Shown: piece by piece, positions 1-8,278 of the stretch
Position numbering within the stretch: position 1 is the stretch's first letter
Layout of the letters: each line of letters begins with the position of its first letter
NCBI RefSeq assembly: GCF_017329605.1
Contig: NZ_JAFMTY010000019.1
Location: 1 to 64,000, forward strand
DNA from: Alicyclobacillus fructus
Lineage (GTDB): Bacteria; Bacillota; Bacilli; Alicyclobacillales; Alicyclobacillaceae
Length of the DNA stretch: 64,000 nucleotides
Reading direction: 5' to 3'
The notes under the pieces: generated by a model
What the model was told of the DNA's origin: nothing
What the model saw: only the letters and a program-made list of their open reading frames with translations
The model's database searches: none
Made by a program: the position numbers and the translations under genes

Positions 1-136
1 GATATGTGCTCTCGCATACAAGAACCCTCCCGATGCTTGATGAGCCCATTTTCAAGCAGCAGGAGGGCAAACACCATGTGGGTTTGGTTTGACGCTTACG
101 CGCGAATGACCTCGATATGCCATATCAGCACCAAAA

Positions 137-165
137 GGCGACCCGTGCGCTTGGGCAGGGTCGCC
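137..165 (-). terminator. Terminator downstream of fruA
   Basis: Read on the minus strand, an 8-bp perfect stem (GGCGACCC / GGGTCGCC) with a 13-nt loop is followed by TTTT. It lies about 105 nt after the fruA stop codon and is the likely end of the fruR-fruK-fruA transcript. I see no convincing gene in positions 1-136. Confidence 0.7.
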
Positions 166-183
166 ATCCGTGTATCGTGTACG

Positions 184-228
184 AAGAGGTTGCGAGACAA
201 GAGTTTGCGAGACGGAATTTAGCGAGAC
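184..228. repeat. Three tandem 15-nt repeats after fruA
   Basis: Three adjacent 15-mers, each ending in GCGAGAC, sit at 184-198, 199-213 and 214-228. The first two differ at one position and the third is more diverged. They lie in the 3' untranslated region between the fruA stop and its terminator. Confidence 0.8.
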
Positions 229-270
229 GGCGATGGTGGCGGCACGGCGCGGGTCAAACCGCACCGCAGT

Positions 271-1680
271 TCAGGCCGCCTGCGCTTGGGCCTCGCGCTT
301 CAGCAACGTGACCATCGCGGCTCCAACAGCCGCGCCCACCAGAATGGCGACGGCAAACAGAGCCCAGTGCCCGATTAGCGGGAACACGAAGATGCCTCCA
401 TGGGGCGCAGGGTTTGTGACGTGAAACAGCATGCACAGGGCGCCCGTGACCGCCGAACCCACCATGATGGACGGGATCACGCGCAGGGGATCTCGCGTCG
501 CAAACGGAATCGCGCCTTCCGTGATGAAGCACGCCCCCAGAATGACGGCAGCCTTGGCCGCGTCTCGTTCCTCGGGCGAGTACTTGCGAGGAGCAAAAAA
601 CGCCGAGAGCGCCATGGCGATGGGCGGCACCATGCCCGCGCCCATGACCGCTGCCATGATGGTCTCCGCCTCCGGCGTTTTTGTCGCCAACAGGCCCACG
701 GCGAAGAAATAGGCGACCTTGTTGAAGGGGCCTCCCATGTCAAAGGCCATCATCAGGCCAAGCAGGGCGCCAAGGCCCAACGAAGCGCTGGCCCCGATGT
801 GCATGAGTCCGTTGGACAATGCGCTCATCAGCGCCGCCACCGGATGGCCGAGCACGTAAATCATCAACAGACCGACGATGCCGACAGAAAGAACCGGAAG
901 AATGAGGACGGTCTTGATGCCTTCCAGAGATCGGGGCACCCGAATCCACTTGCGCAGCGCGAGCGTGATATACCCGGCGAGAAAACCTGCAATGATGCCT
1001 CCCAAGTAACCGGCGCTCGCGTTCGGTCCCGCGTGATACATCGGGCCTTGTGTACCAATCCAGCCGCCGACAAGTCCCGCGGCAAACGCCGCTCGGTCGG
1101 CGATGGACTGCGCGATGAACGCCGAAAGGATGGGCACAAACAGTTTGAACGCCGATCCGCCGCCGATATTGTCGAACGCTTCAGCGAGCGACGCTTTGCC
1201 ATTGATATCGATGGCGGTGGAGAGCGCGATGAAGATGCCTCCAGCGATGACCAACGGCAACATGTGCGACACGCCGTTCATCAAGTGGCGATAGACCGCG
1301 GGCATGCCCTGATTGCGATTTTGTTTGACCGTTTGAATTTCGTCGTAGGCGCCGTTGGCTTTTGCCGGCTGGAACACCGGTGCCTGCAAGGCCTCCTGCA
1401 TGAGCTTCTCCGGCTCCTTGATGGCTGCGCTTACGGACGTTTGCAACAAACGCTTTCCTTGAAACCTGTCGAGATCGACTTGCTTGTCCGCCGCGATGAT
1501 CACAGCGTCTGCCGCCCGAATCTCTTCGTCGGTCAACGTATCCTCGGCGCCCGTCGCGCCCTGCGTCTCGACTCGCACGTCATGCCCCAGTTTCTTGCCC
1601 GCTTGCAACAGGGCCTCCTGTGCCATGAACGTGTGCGCGATGCCCGTCGGGCATGCTGTCACGGCTACGAATTTGGCCAT
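271..1680 (-). CDS. fruA: Fructose PTS permease, IIBC component
   Basis: This 469-residue protein carries fructose across the membrane and phosphorylates it to fructose 1-phosphate. The N-terminal IIB domain (about residues 1-100) has the phospho-cysteine motif with Cys10 (ACPTGIAHT), as in the fructose family. A hydrophobic IIC domain runs from about residue 125 to the end. There is no IIA domain; the divergent gene at 3628 supplies it. The ATG follows a GGAGGGATG ribosome binding site and starts 3 nt after the fruK stop, so the two genes are probably translationally coupled. Fructose specificity is inferred from fruK beside it. Confidence 0.93.
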   Translation of the reverse strand: MAKFVAVTACPTGIAHTFMAQEALLQAGKKLGHDVRVETQGATGAEDTLTDEEIRAADAVIIAADKQVDLDRFQGKRLLQTSVSAAIKEPEKLMQEALQAPVFQPAKANGAYDEIQTVKQNRNQGMPAVYRHLMNGVSHMLPLVIAGGIFIALSTAIDINGKASLAEAFDNIGGGSAFKLFVPILSAFIAQSIADRAAFAAGLVGGWIGTQGPMYHAGPNASAGYLGGIIAGFLAGYITLALRKWIRVPRSLEGIKTVLILPVLSVGIVGLLMIYVLGHPVAALMSALSNGLMHIGASASLGLGALLGLMMAFDMGGPFNKVAYFFAVGLLATKTPEAETIMAAVMGAGMVPPIAMALSAFFAPRKYSPEERDAAKAAVILGACFITEGAIPFATRDPLRVIPSIMVGSAVTGALCMLFHVTNPAPHGGIFVFPLIGHWALFAVAILVGAAVGAAMVTLLKREAQAQAA

Positions 1681-1683
1681 GCT

Positions 1684-2643
1684 TCATCCCTCCATGGTTT
1701 CAATCTGAACCTGCGCCACGAACGACAGGACTTGTTCGAGCGTCGGAAACTCCCCCGGTGCCATGCACACCTTGCGGGCCGACATCGCGGCCGCAAACAC
1801 AAGGCCGTCTTCCAGCGACATGCCGCGCGTCAGCGCGTACACGAGGCCAGCCACCATGCTGTCTCCTGCGCCCACGGGACAAACGGCATCGACGTTCGGC
1901 ACCCGAATGCGCCAAGCTTTTTCTCCCGTGACGGCCAAAGCGCCGTCGCTGCCGAGCGACACCACGACGAGCGATGCCCAGTCCGCCATGCGGCGCGCAC
2001 AAGCCAGGGCTTCCCTCACTGAGGAAATTGGCTCGCCCGCCCATTCGGCCAACTCCCTCAAATTGGGCTTGACGAACCACGGCCGTGCCTGAAGCGCCAC
2101 ATGAAATGCCTCGCCGCTTGAGTCCAGCGCCACACGCGCCCCTCGTTCGGCAGCCAACCGGATCCATTGCCGATATCCGTCAGCCGGACAGCCCGCGGGC
2201 AACTGACCTCCGACGATGAGCCACGCGCCCGACGTCAGCGCATGCGACAGGCGATCTGTGAGCACCCGCCACATCTCCTCGCCGATGTCCGGCGCAGATC
2301 CGTTCAGTTCGGTCAATCGCCCGGCTGGTTCCAGGAGTTTGACGTTCACGCGCGTCTCTCCCGGAATCGGAATCCATTCCGCGCGGAAGCCCTCCTGTTG
2401 GGCGGCGAGCCATCGGCCGCGCTGACCTCCGGCAAACCCCAGGGCCACGCTCGGCTGCCCCAGTCGCGCGAGCGCCCTCGACACATTCAGCCCCTTCCCG
2501 CCGGGGACCATCACCTGTTCGTCCGCGCGATGCAGTTCGCCGGGGATCAGCGCCTGCACGCGCATATACAGGTCAACGGACGGATTGACGGTCACGGTGA
2601 CAATGTCCGGATGGTCGTCGCGCTGATCTCGCATTTGTGTCAT
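1684..2643 (-). CDS. fruK: 1-phosphofructokinase
   Basis: This 319-residue kinase of the PfkB/ribokinase family converts fructose 1-phosphate from the PTS to fructose 1,6-bisphosphate for glycolysis. It has the N-terminal PfkB signature (GGKGLNVSRAL, about residue 48) and the C-terminal GAGDSMVAG motif, whose Asp261 is the expected catalytic base. Length is normal for FruK. It begins 3 nt after the fruR stop codon and ends 3 nt before fruA, so the three genes form one tight operon. Confidence 0.93.
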   Translation of the reverse strand: MTQMRDQRDDHPDIVTVTVNPSVDLYMRVQALIPGELHRADEQVMVPGGKGLNVSRALARLGQPSVALGFAGGQRGRWLAAQQEGFRAEWIPIPGETRVNVKLLEPAGRLTELNGSAPDIGEEMWRVLTDRLSHALTSGAWLIVGGQLPAGCPADGYRQWIRLAAERGARVALDSSGEAFHVALQARPWFVKPNLRELAEWAGEPISSVREALACARRMADWASLVVVSLGSDGALAVTGEKAWRIRVPNVDAVCPVGAGDSMVAGLVYALTRGMSLEDGLVFAAAMSARKVCMAPGEFPTLEQVLSFVAQVQIETMEG

Positions 2644-2646
2644 GAC

Positions 2647-3423
2647 TCATGGACCTCCCGCCGGCTTCTCCCAGATGTACTCCACGCCGTGCCTTTCCCG
2701 CCAGGCTTGCCAGTCGCCGTCCGGCAGAGGGCCGTCGCTCACCCAGGCGTCGATCTCGTCCCACGTCGCCACACGCACAAAGCTGGTGCGATTCACCTTG
2801 CTTGTGTCCGCCAGAAGCACCACGCGGTCCGCAGAGGACGCCATGGCGCGTTTCACCGCGGCCTCTTGCGGATTGGGTGTGGTGATGCCGCGAAGATCGA
2901 CGCCGTTTGCGCCGAGAAACGCGAGATCGACATGAAGGTCGGCGAGCATCCGCTCCGTGAAGGGCCCCACAAACGCGCCCGTCTTGGGCCGCAATTCGCC
3001 GCCCAGCATGACCAGGTCCACTCCACGATGGGTGGCAAGTTCCGCGGCGATATCGAGGCTGTTGGTGACCACCGTCACGCCTTCATGCCGCCATTGCCGA
3101 GCCATTTCGTAGGTCGTGGTTCCGGCGTCGAGCAGCACGACGTGCCCGGGCCGGACGAGATCGAGCGCGAGGGCAGCGATGTGCATCTTGGCTTCCTGAT
3201 TTTGAACCCGCTTCTCGCTCCACGTGGGCTCAAACGCGGCCACCTCTTTCGCCACCGCGCCCCCGTGCGTGCGATGCAAAACGCCCTGTTCCTCGAGTTC
3301 CTGAAGATCCCTTCGAATGGTCGATTCCGAGGTCTGGAACAGTTGGGCAAGCTCGCTGACCGTGGCCCTTTTGTGCGCCAGCACGTGTTGTGCGATGCGC
3401 GCCTTCCGCTCGTCCGCAAACAC
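2647..3423 (-). CDS. fruR: DeoR-family fructose operon repressor
   Basis: This 258-residue regulator has an N-terminal winged helix (VSELAQLFQTSESTIRRDLQ) and a C-terminal sugar-phosphate sensing domain (LDAGTTT, and TDLVML-like segments). I chose the GTG start at 3423 because AAGGAGGTGG lies 7 nt upstream; the frame is open further upstream but without a ribosome binding site. In DeoR-type fructose operons the effector is usually fructose 1-phosphate. As first gene of its own operon, it is probably autoregulated through the shared intergenic region. Confidence 0.88.
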   Translation of the reverse strand: MFADERKARIAQHVLAHKRATVSELAQLFQTSESTIRRDLQELEEQGVLHRTHGGAVAKEVAAFEPTWSEKRVQNQEAKMHIAALALDLVRPGHVVLLDAGTTTYEMARQWRHEGVTVVTNSLDIAAELATHRGVDLVMLGGELRPKTGAFVGPFTERMLADLHVDLAFLGANGVDLRGITTPNPQEAAVKRAMASSADRVVLLADTSKVNRTSFVRVATWDEIDAWVSDGPLPDGDWQAWRERHGVEYIWEKPAGGP

Positions 3424-3472
3424 GCTCCCCCACCTCCTTCCCTGGACCACCGCTTTCGATCATAAACGAGCG

Positions 3473-3534
3473 ATTGAATATGCTCATTTGTGATTGATGT
3501 TGAACATTGTATGGTGTAGGATAAAGGCTGTCAA
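3473..3534. promoter_or_regulatory. Divergent fru promoters and candidate FruR operator
   Basis: For fruR-fruK-fruA the minus strand has TTGACA (3534-3529), a 17-nt spacer and TACAAT (3511-3506), a strong sigma-A promoter. For the IIA gene the plus strand has TTGATG (3494-3499), a 17-nt spacer and TAGGAT (3517-3522) preceded by TG. The two promoters overlap. TTGA-type repeats occur at about 3473, 3493 and 3500, the first two 20 bp apart, and could be the FruR binding sites. Promoter calls are by consensus match; the operator call is inference. Confidence 0.6.
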
Positions 3535-3554
3535 CGGGGAGGTTTTTCGCGGCG

Positions 3555-3568
3555 TGAAAACGCTTGTT
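3555..3568 (+). promoter_or_regulatory. Possible catabolite-responsive element
   Basis: TGAAAACGCTTGTT lies between the divergent promoters and the IIA start. Its left half fits the Bacillus cre consensus exactly, but the right half departs at three positions. CcpA control of a fructose PTS would be typical. The match alone is weak. Confidence 0.3.
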
Positions 3569-3627
3569 GCCGCGCTGCGGATGCCAGATGGCAAGTGCGG
3601 ACATGCGACGAAGGAGGATGTTCAAAG

Positions 3628-4077
3628 GTGACGGTTCTGATTCGCGAGCATGTGTGTTGGCTGGACGCGTCGGTTGCGAGCCGCGGGGAGGTCATACGGA
3701 GGCTGGTGGAGACGGCTCACGCGACGGGCCACGTGGACCTTGTCGATGAAGTGATCCATGCCGTCGAACAGCGCGAAGCGGAAGGCACGACCGGCTTTGG
3801 CAAGGGAATCGCCATCCCGCACGGAAAATCGAGCGCAGTGCGCAAACCAGCGCTTCTCTTTGCAAAACTGGCGCAACCGGTGGACTGGAACAGCCTGGAC
3901 GGCAAACCGGTGAATATGGTGTTCATGATCCTCGTGCCTGAAGGCGCAAATGACGACCACTTGCGGCTGTTGTCGGCGCTTGCTCGGAAGCTGATGCATG
4001 ACGATTTCGTCGAAGGCCTTCGGGCCGCGCAGGATGAAGAACAACTCGCGTCGTTCGTCAACGGCGCGCTGTCCTGA
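3628..4077 (+). CDS. Fructose PTS IIA component, separate gene
   Basis: This 149-residue soluble protein passes phosphate from HPr to the IIB domain of FruA. The phospho-histidine is His65 in GKGIAIPHGKS, typical of the mannitol/fructose IIA family. The GTG start at 3628 follows AAGGAGG by 10 nt; earlier in-frame starts lack a ribosome binding site. It is transcribed away from fruR. Many Bacillales fuse IIA to FruA, so the split arrangement is a variant. A mannitol IIA role cannot be excluded, but the neighbours favour fructose. Confidence 0.85.
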   Translation: MTVLIREHVCWLDASVASRGEVIRRLVETAHATGHVDLVDEVIHAVEQREAEGTTGFGKGIAIPHGKSSAVRKPALLFAKLAQPVDWNSLDGKPVNMVFMILVPEGANDDHLRLLSALARKLMHDDFVEGLRAAQDEEQLASFVNGALS

Positions 4078-4108
4078 GCGCGACGGAAAACGCGCAAAGT
4101 CCGCCAAA

Positions 4109-4140
4109 AAGGGCCAGGCGCCGAGCGGCGACTGGCCCTT
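4109..4140. terminator. Shared terminator between convergent genes
   Basis: A 9-bp stem (AAGGGCCAG / CTGGCCCTT) encloses a smaller GCCG/CGGC stem. On the minus strand it is followed by further T residues, giving CCCTTTTTGG, so it best fits termination of the gene ending at 4159. It can also serve the convergent IIA gene. Confidence 0.65.
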
Positions 4141-4158
4141 GGGTTTGCCGTTTGCTCC

Positions 4159-4803
4159 TTATTGCATCGCGCCGTAGTAGCCCAGATCCTGTTGGATGTG
4201 CTGGCGGACCAACTGGGGATCGGTGCCGTACTGCGCAAATGCGCCGCGCGAGGCATGCGACTGCGGACCATAGCCGTACGAGGCTTGCATGGGCTGCTGC
4301 ATGTGCACCATCTGCTGATACGGCGTGTGGGCTTGAGACGCCGTCATGCCGGACATGGGGCCATAGCCATACCCCATGGGGGACATGCCGTAACCGCCGC
4401 CTTGAAGCTGACCGGCCGATTGTTGATACGCCTGACGCCCTTGCATCGAAACAGCGTGTGCCTGCTGTTCCACGCCGTAGCCGGCGTGTCCAGCGCCCTG
4501 ATACATCCCGATGGGCGCCTGTCCTATCGGCTGCCCGCCGTAGGTCTGCAGATCCTGTTGGATGTGTTGCCGCACCATCTGAGGATTCGATCCAAACTGG
4601 CTCAGCATGCTCTGCCCCATGCCCGGCGCGCCCAGCGGAGCGTACCCGTAGGATGGCTGTGCATATTGAGCGTCCTGTTGCATGTGCTGATGAACCGTTT
4701 CGGCCGGAGTGGCGAACTGGCGCATCTGCTGGTACACCTGCGCGTTGTAGCCCATCCCCTGGCTCTGCCCTTGGGCACCATACGTCGGTTGCATCGGCTG
4801 CAT
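4159..4803 (-). CDS. Gln/Gly/Tyr/Met-rich protein with SASP-like repeats
   Basis: This 214-residue low-complexity protein contains no Lys, Cys or Trp. Three similar motifs stand out: FATPAETVHQHMQQD (30-44), FGSNPQMVRQHIQQD (70-84) and YGTDPQLVRQHIQQD (182-196), each preceded by Gln. Their F-[AG]-[ST] opening and V-[RK]-Q core resemble the repeats of gamma-type small acid-soluble spore proteins, but the high Met content is unusual for that family. A candidate sigma-G promoter lies upstream, which supports forespore expression. The ATG follows GAGGGAG. A spore coat or surface protein is the alternative. The coding call is firm; the family call is inference. Confidence 0.7.
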   Translation of the reverse strand: MQPMQPTYGAQGQSQGMGYNAQVYQQMRQFATPAETVHQHMQQDAQYAQPSYGYAPLGAPGMGQSMLSQFGSNPQMVRQHIQQDLQTYGGQPIGQAPIGMYQGAGHAGYGVEQQAHAVSMQGRQAYQQSAGQLQGGGYGMSPMGYGYGPMSGMTASQAHTPYQQMVHMQQPMQASYGYGPQSHASRGAFAQYGTDPQLVRQHIQQDLGYYGAMQ

Positions 4804-4842
4804 CTAGGCGTCACTCCCTCTGTCAAATGGGTGTTTCGCCTG

Positions 4843-4872
4843 AAGTATGCGCCAGCGTCATCCCCGACATGC
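4843..4872 (-). promoter_or_regulatory. Candidate sigma-G promoter of the SASP-like gene
   Basis: On the minus strand GCATG (4872-4868) is separated by 18 nt from CATACTT (4849-4843), about 40 nt before the start codon. Bacillus sigma-G promoters have gHATR about 18 nt from CATnhTA. Only the last -10 base deviates. Confidence 0.45.
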
Positions 4873-4907
4873 AGACCGCACCGAAGCCACAAACGCCGCC
4901 CAGTCCG

Positions 4908-5867
4908 TCAAGCGTTGAGGGAGACCGACCAGTCGTGCGCCGCCTGTCCCTCCAAAAATTTCTCCGCGTCCATCGCAGCTTTGCATCCCGATCCGGCCGC
5001 CGTGATGGCCTGGCGATACCGGGAGTCCATCACGTCCCCACAGGCGAACACGCCCTCCACGCTCGTCTCGGACGTGTTGCCCTTGGTCACGATGTACCCG
5101 ATGTCGTCGAGTTCGATCTGGCCGCGCAAGAAGTCCGTGTTCGGCTTGTGTCCGATGGCGACGAACACGCCGTCGGCTTCCAGCACCTTTGTCTCTCCCG
5201 TCCGGTTGTCCACGACTTCGAGCCCCGTCACCTTGTTCCCGTCCGAGAGCACGCGCTTCGACTGGACGTTCATGACGAATCGAATCTTGGGATTCGCCTT
5301 GGCCCGCTCCTGCATGATCTTCGACGCGCGGAACTCTTCGCGGCGATGGACAATGGTCACCTCCGACGCAAACTTGGTCAGGAAGGTCGCCTCTTCCATC
5401 GCGGAGTCGCCGCCGCCGACGACAATGACGCGCTTGTTCCGGAAGAAAAATCCGTCGCACGTCGCGCACGTCGAGACGCCCCGGCCAATCATTTCGCTCT
5501 CGCCTTCAATGCCGAGCAGCTTGGCCGAGGCGCCCGTCGCCACAATGAGCGCATCCGCCGTGTACTCGGTCTCCTTGTCGATCACGACCTTGAACGGCCG
5601 CTGCGACAGATCCACGCCCGTCGCGATGCCTGATTTGAATTCCGCGCCGAACTTTTCCGCCTGCTTCTTCATGGCCTCCATCAGTTCCGGGCCCATGACG
5701 CCATCCGGAAAACCAGGAAAGTTTTCAACTTCCGTGGTCATCGTCAACTGACCGCCCGCTTGATCGCCCTCGAAGACGAGCGGCTGCAGATTGGCTCGGG
5801 CCGCGTAGATGGCGGCCGTATAACCGGCCGGACCTGTCCCTAGGATGATGAGCCTCCTGTGTTCCAT
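4908..5867 (-). CDS. trxB: Thioredoxin reductase
   Basis: This 319-residue FAD enzyme uses NADPH to reduce thioredoxins, of which the window has two. It shows the FAD site GTGPAG (10-15), the redox pair CATC (Cys134 and Cys137) and a second Rossmann motif GGGDSA (151-156), in normal order for bacterial TrxB. The ATG at 5867 follows GGGAGGCC by 7 nt; the open frame extends 43 codons upstream into the neighbouring gene without a better start. It is separated from the upstream gene by only 28 nt, which suggests cotranscription. Confidence 0.95.
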   Translation of the reverse strand: MEHRRLIILGTGPAGYTAAIYAARANLQPLVFEGDQAGGQLTMTTEVENFPGFPDGVMGPELMEAMKKQAEKFGAEFKSGIATGVDLSQRPFKVVIDKETEYTADALIVATGASAKLLGIEGESEMIGRGVSTCATCDGFFFRNKRVIVVGGGDSAMEEATFLTKFASEVTIVHRREEFRASKIMQERAKANPKIRFVMNVQSKRVLSDGNKVTGLEVVDNRTGETKVLEADGVFVAIGHKPNTDFLRGQIELDDIGYIVTKGNTSETSVEGVFACGDVMDSRYRQAITAAGSGCKAAMDAEKFLEGQAAHDWSVSLNA

Positions 5868-5895
5868 GGCAAGGCCTCCCCTCTTGCATGCTATG

Positions 5896-7809
5896 TTACC
5901 CGTTGCGACGCGCGACTTCCACTCGCCCCGCGACACACACGGCGCGATCGCCCGCGATGACGAAATACAGGTCGGCCTCCGCAATCTCGGGGACATCCTC
6001 GACCCACTGCGACATCCGGATCATCGCGTCCATCACGATGTCTTCATGCGGCTTCATCCGCGAAGAGGCGCTGTTGACCAAAGCGTCGCTCCAAAGTTCC
6101 CGCGCGTCGGCGTCCGTGAGCGGCAACAGCCGAACTGCGGGCAGCGTCTTGGCGGAACGTCGAAGCGCCGCGGCGCCGCGCTCCTCCGACGAAAGGTACA
6201 GGCGCAAAAGCGGGCCAAACAGCGGATCGGTCTCGACCACGATGTTGAAGGTCGCCTGTTCCTCGGCCTGCTCGTTCGGCGCATCTGCCGCGTCGAGGCC
6301 GATGGCGGCGAGAACCTCGCGAACGGCCGGCCAATCCAGCGTCACGAGCCCTTGCACATCTTCCTCGCCGCGGTACGATGTCGCTGAAATCTCCTGAAAC
6401 ATGCGGGCTCTCGCCAAATCGGTGTCGATCCCGTCGACAAAGGGAATCACACCCGGATCCTTCTCGCGGTACTCGTGGTAAGCGACCACCTTCGCGAGCG
6501 CCCGAACCGCCTGTTCCGGAAACGGATAGATGGGAATCTGACGCTCCGAATCCACCTCGAGCGTCCGCACGCGGTAATCGCCCGTGGTCAGAAAGTTGGC
6601 CACGACCGGTTTCTCGTAAGGATGGCGGACGCCGGGGACGGGCGGATCGTTCGCCACTTCGCACAGCGCCGCCGAAATGGCCACGCGCACGGCTTCCTCA
6701 TTGGAAGGGCCCACGGGGGTGAACAGCACAATGACGGAATCGACGCTTGGGTCTCGCAAGACCTGCGGCAACACCTCGCGGTAGCTCTCGGCCAGCGTCT
6801 CGAACCCGACATTGATGACAGGCCCCACGAATTCGAGCCCCTCCCGGACAATGCGGTCGACGGTCATCACGGCGCCTCCGGCCGTATTGGTGACCACCGC
6901 CACGCGGCGGCCGCCGCGCGTGGGGCCCGCCTTCAGCAGGATGGCGACGTCAAACAACTCCTGCAGCGTATCCACGCGGATGACGCCCGCCTGCTGAAAC
7001 ATCGCTTCCACGGTGGCGTCCTCCGCCGCCACGGACACCGTGCGCGAATTGGCGACATCATGGCCCACGGGCGTGCGCGCGCTCTTGACGGCCAGAATGG
7101 GCTTTTGTCGGGTGATGCGCCGGGCAAGCCTGGAGAAGTTCCGCGGATTGCCAAACGACTCAAGGTACAAAAGGATCATTTCGATGGCCGGATCGTCGCC
7201 CCAATACTGAAGCAAATCGTTGCCAGAGACGTCGGCGCGGTTCCCGAGGCTGACGAAGCTCGCGACGCCGAGGCCGATGTACGCGGCGTAGTCCAGAATG
7301 GTGATGCCGAGCGCGCCAGAATGGGATGCGATGGCGACGTGCCCGTATTCAGGCACCTTGGGCGCGAAACTTGCATTCAGCCGCGTCTCGCTGTCCATCT
7401 GGATGAGGCCGAGGCTGTTGGGGCCGATGAGCCGGCAGCCCGCCGCGCGAAGTTTCTCCGAAATCTCGCGCTCCAGTTCTTCCCCAGGCTTATCCATATC
7501 CGAAAACCCAGACGACAGGATCATCACGTGCTTGATGCCCGCGGCGATCACGTCGTCAATCACGGACAACACCTGGGTGGCGGGCACGACGAGCACCGCG
7601 AGATCGACCGGTTCCGGAACGTCGCGCAGGCTGGGGTAGGCGCGCACGGCGGCCACGGATTGCGCGGCCGGATTGACAGGATACACCGTCCCGCGAAAAT
7701 CGCTGTTCAAAATGTGACGAAACAGGACGTGGCCGAGTCGGTCCTTGTTCCTCGACGCGCCCACGACGGCGACCACTTTGGGATGAAAGAAGTGGTGCAA
7801 CGACGTCAT
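5896..7809 (-). CDS. CoA-binding acyl-CoA synthetase-like protein (NDP-forming type)
   Basis: This 637-residue protein starts with a CoA-binding Rossmann domain (VAVVGASRNKDRLGHVLFRHI) followed by succinyl-CoA ligase-like domains (ASHSGALG, VTNTAGGA), as in ADP-forming acetyl-CoA synthetases and Pat-type proteins. The C-terminal ATP-grasp part is eroded: a DPLFGPL segment and its surroundings remain, but the usual nucleotide-binding Lys and HKSD region is not visible. It may therefore not make acyl-CoA and could be regulatory. The ATG at 7809 follows AGGAGAGGGG. It lies 70 nt after the thioredoxin gene and 28 nt before trxB. Confidence 0.8.
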   Translation of the reverse strand: MTSLHHFFHPKVVAVVGASRNKDRLGHVLFRHILNSDFRGTVYPVNPAAQSVAAVRAYPSLRDVPEPVDLAVLVVPATQVLSVIDDVIAAGIKHVMILSSGFSDMDKPGEELEREISEKLRAAGCRLIGPNSLGLIQMDSETRLNASFAPKVPEYGHVAIASHSGALGITILDYAAYIGLGVASFVSLGNRADVSGNDLLQYWGDDPAIEMILLYLESFGNPRNFSRLARRITRQKPILAVKSARTPVGHDVANSRTVSVAAEDATVEAMFQQAGVIRVDTLQELFDVAILLKAGPTRGGRRVAVVTNTAGGAVMTVDRIVREGLEFVGPVINVGFETLAESYREVLPQVLRDPSVDSVIVLFTPVGPSNEEAVRVAISAALCEVANDPPVPGVRHPYEKPVVANFLTTGDYRVRTLEVDSERQIPIYPFPEQAVRALAKVVAYHEYREKDPGVIPFVDGIDTDLARARMFQEISATSYRGEEDVQGLVTLDWPAVREVLAAIGLDAADAPNEQAEEQATFNIVVETDPLFGPLLRLYLSSEERGAAALRRSAKTLPAVRLLPLTDADARELWSDALVNSASSRMKPHEDIVMDAMIRMSQWVEDVPEIAEADLYFVIAGDRAVCVAGRVEVARRNG

Positions 7810-7837
7810 ACCGCTCTCTGCCCCTCTCCTGACGCGA

Positions 7838-7868
7838 ACGGCCGCAGGGACGGTGTGCCCGCGGCCGT
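7838..7868 (-). terminator. Hairpin between the thioredoxin gene and the CoA-binding protein
   Basis: An 8-bp perfect stem (ACGGCCGC / GCGGCCGT) lies 11 nt after the thioredoxin stop. It has no T-tract, so it may be a processing or stability structure, or a weak terminator, and not a full stop. Confidence 0.35.
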
Positions 7869-7879
7869 CATGGCACAAA

Positions 7880-8200
7880 TCAGGCATACGCTTGGTCCAG
7901 GAAGGTCTCCACCTGCTCCTTGGACTTGGCATCGCGACTGAACAGCCGCTTCACCTCGCGGCCCTGGTCATAAACGAGGAAGGTCGGAATTCCGAGAATC
8001 TGCAACTCTTCAGCCAGGTCCGGTACTTCATCCCGGTTCACCCGAACCATGGCGAACTGGTCACGGTACTTTTCCTCCCATTCCCCGAGATATGGCTCAA
8101 TGCGACGGCAATCGGGGCACCACGTCGCATAGAATTCCACGACCACGCGGCCAGATTGCACGGCTTGCCGGTACGCTTCACTCGTGCGGATCTCCTGCAC
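7880..8200 (-). CDS. Thioredoxin-fold protein with WCPDC active site
   Basis: This 106-residue single-domain thioredoxin has the redox motif WCPDC in place of the usual WCGPC, followed by the cis-proline region GIPTFLVY. The Pro-Asp pair is found in several atypical thioredoxins and is expected to change redox potential or partner choice. I chose GTG at 8200 because GGAAAGGGTGA lies 6 nt upstream; the in-frame ATG at 8224 lacks a ribosome binding site and overlaps a TATAAT box. It precedes the CoA-binding protein and trxB on the same strand. Confidence 0.88.
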   Translation of the reverse strand: MQEIRTSEAYRQAVQSGRVVVEFYATWCPDCRRIEPYLGEWEEKYRDQFAMVRVNRDEVPDLAEELQILGIPTFLVYDQGREVKRLFSRDAKSKEQVETFLDQAYA

Positions 8201-8222
8201 GGCTCTCACCCTTTCCGCCTTC

Positions 8223-8228
8223 ATTATA
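8223..8228 (-). promoter_or_regulatory. Candidate -10 box of the WCPDC thioredoxin gene
   Basis: A perfect TATAAT sits 22 nt before the chosen GTG start. No good -35 hexamer is present 17 nt further upstream (GTGGTT at best), so the promoter is plausible but incomplete. Confidence 0.4.
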
Positions 8229-8278
8229 CTGCGGAACGGCGCCAAAACCACTCGCGCGCGGAGTTCTGGTTGAGGGCA

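Noticed and set aside
400-2022. Long plus-strand open frame opposite fruA and fruK
   Set aside because: It is the antisense of two clear genes, with a composition (His, Arg, Asp rich) typical of shadow frames in GC-rich DNA.
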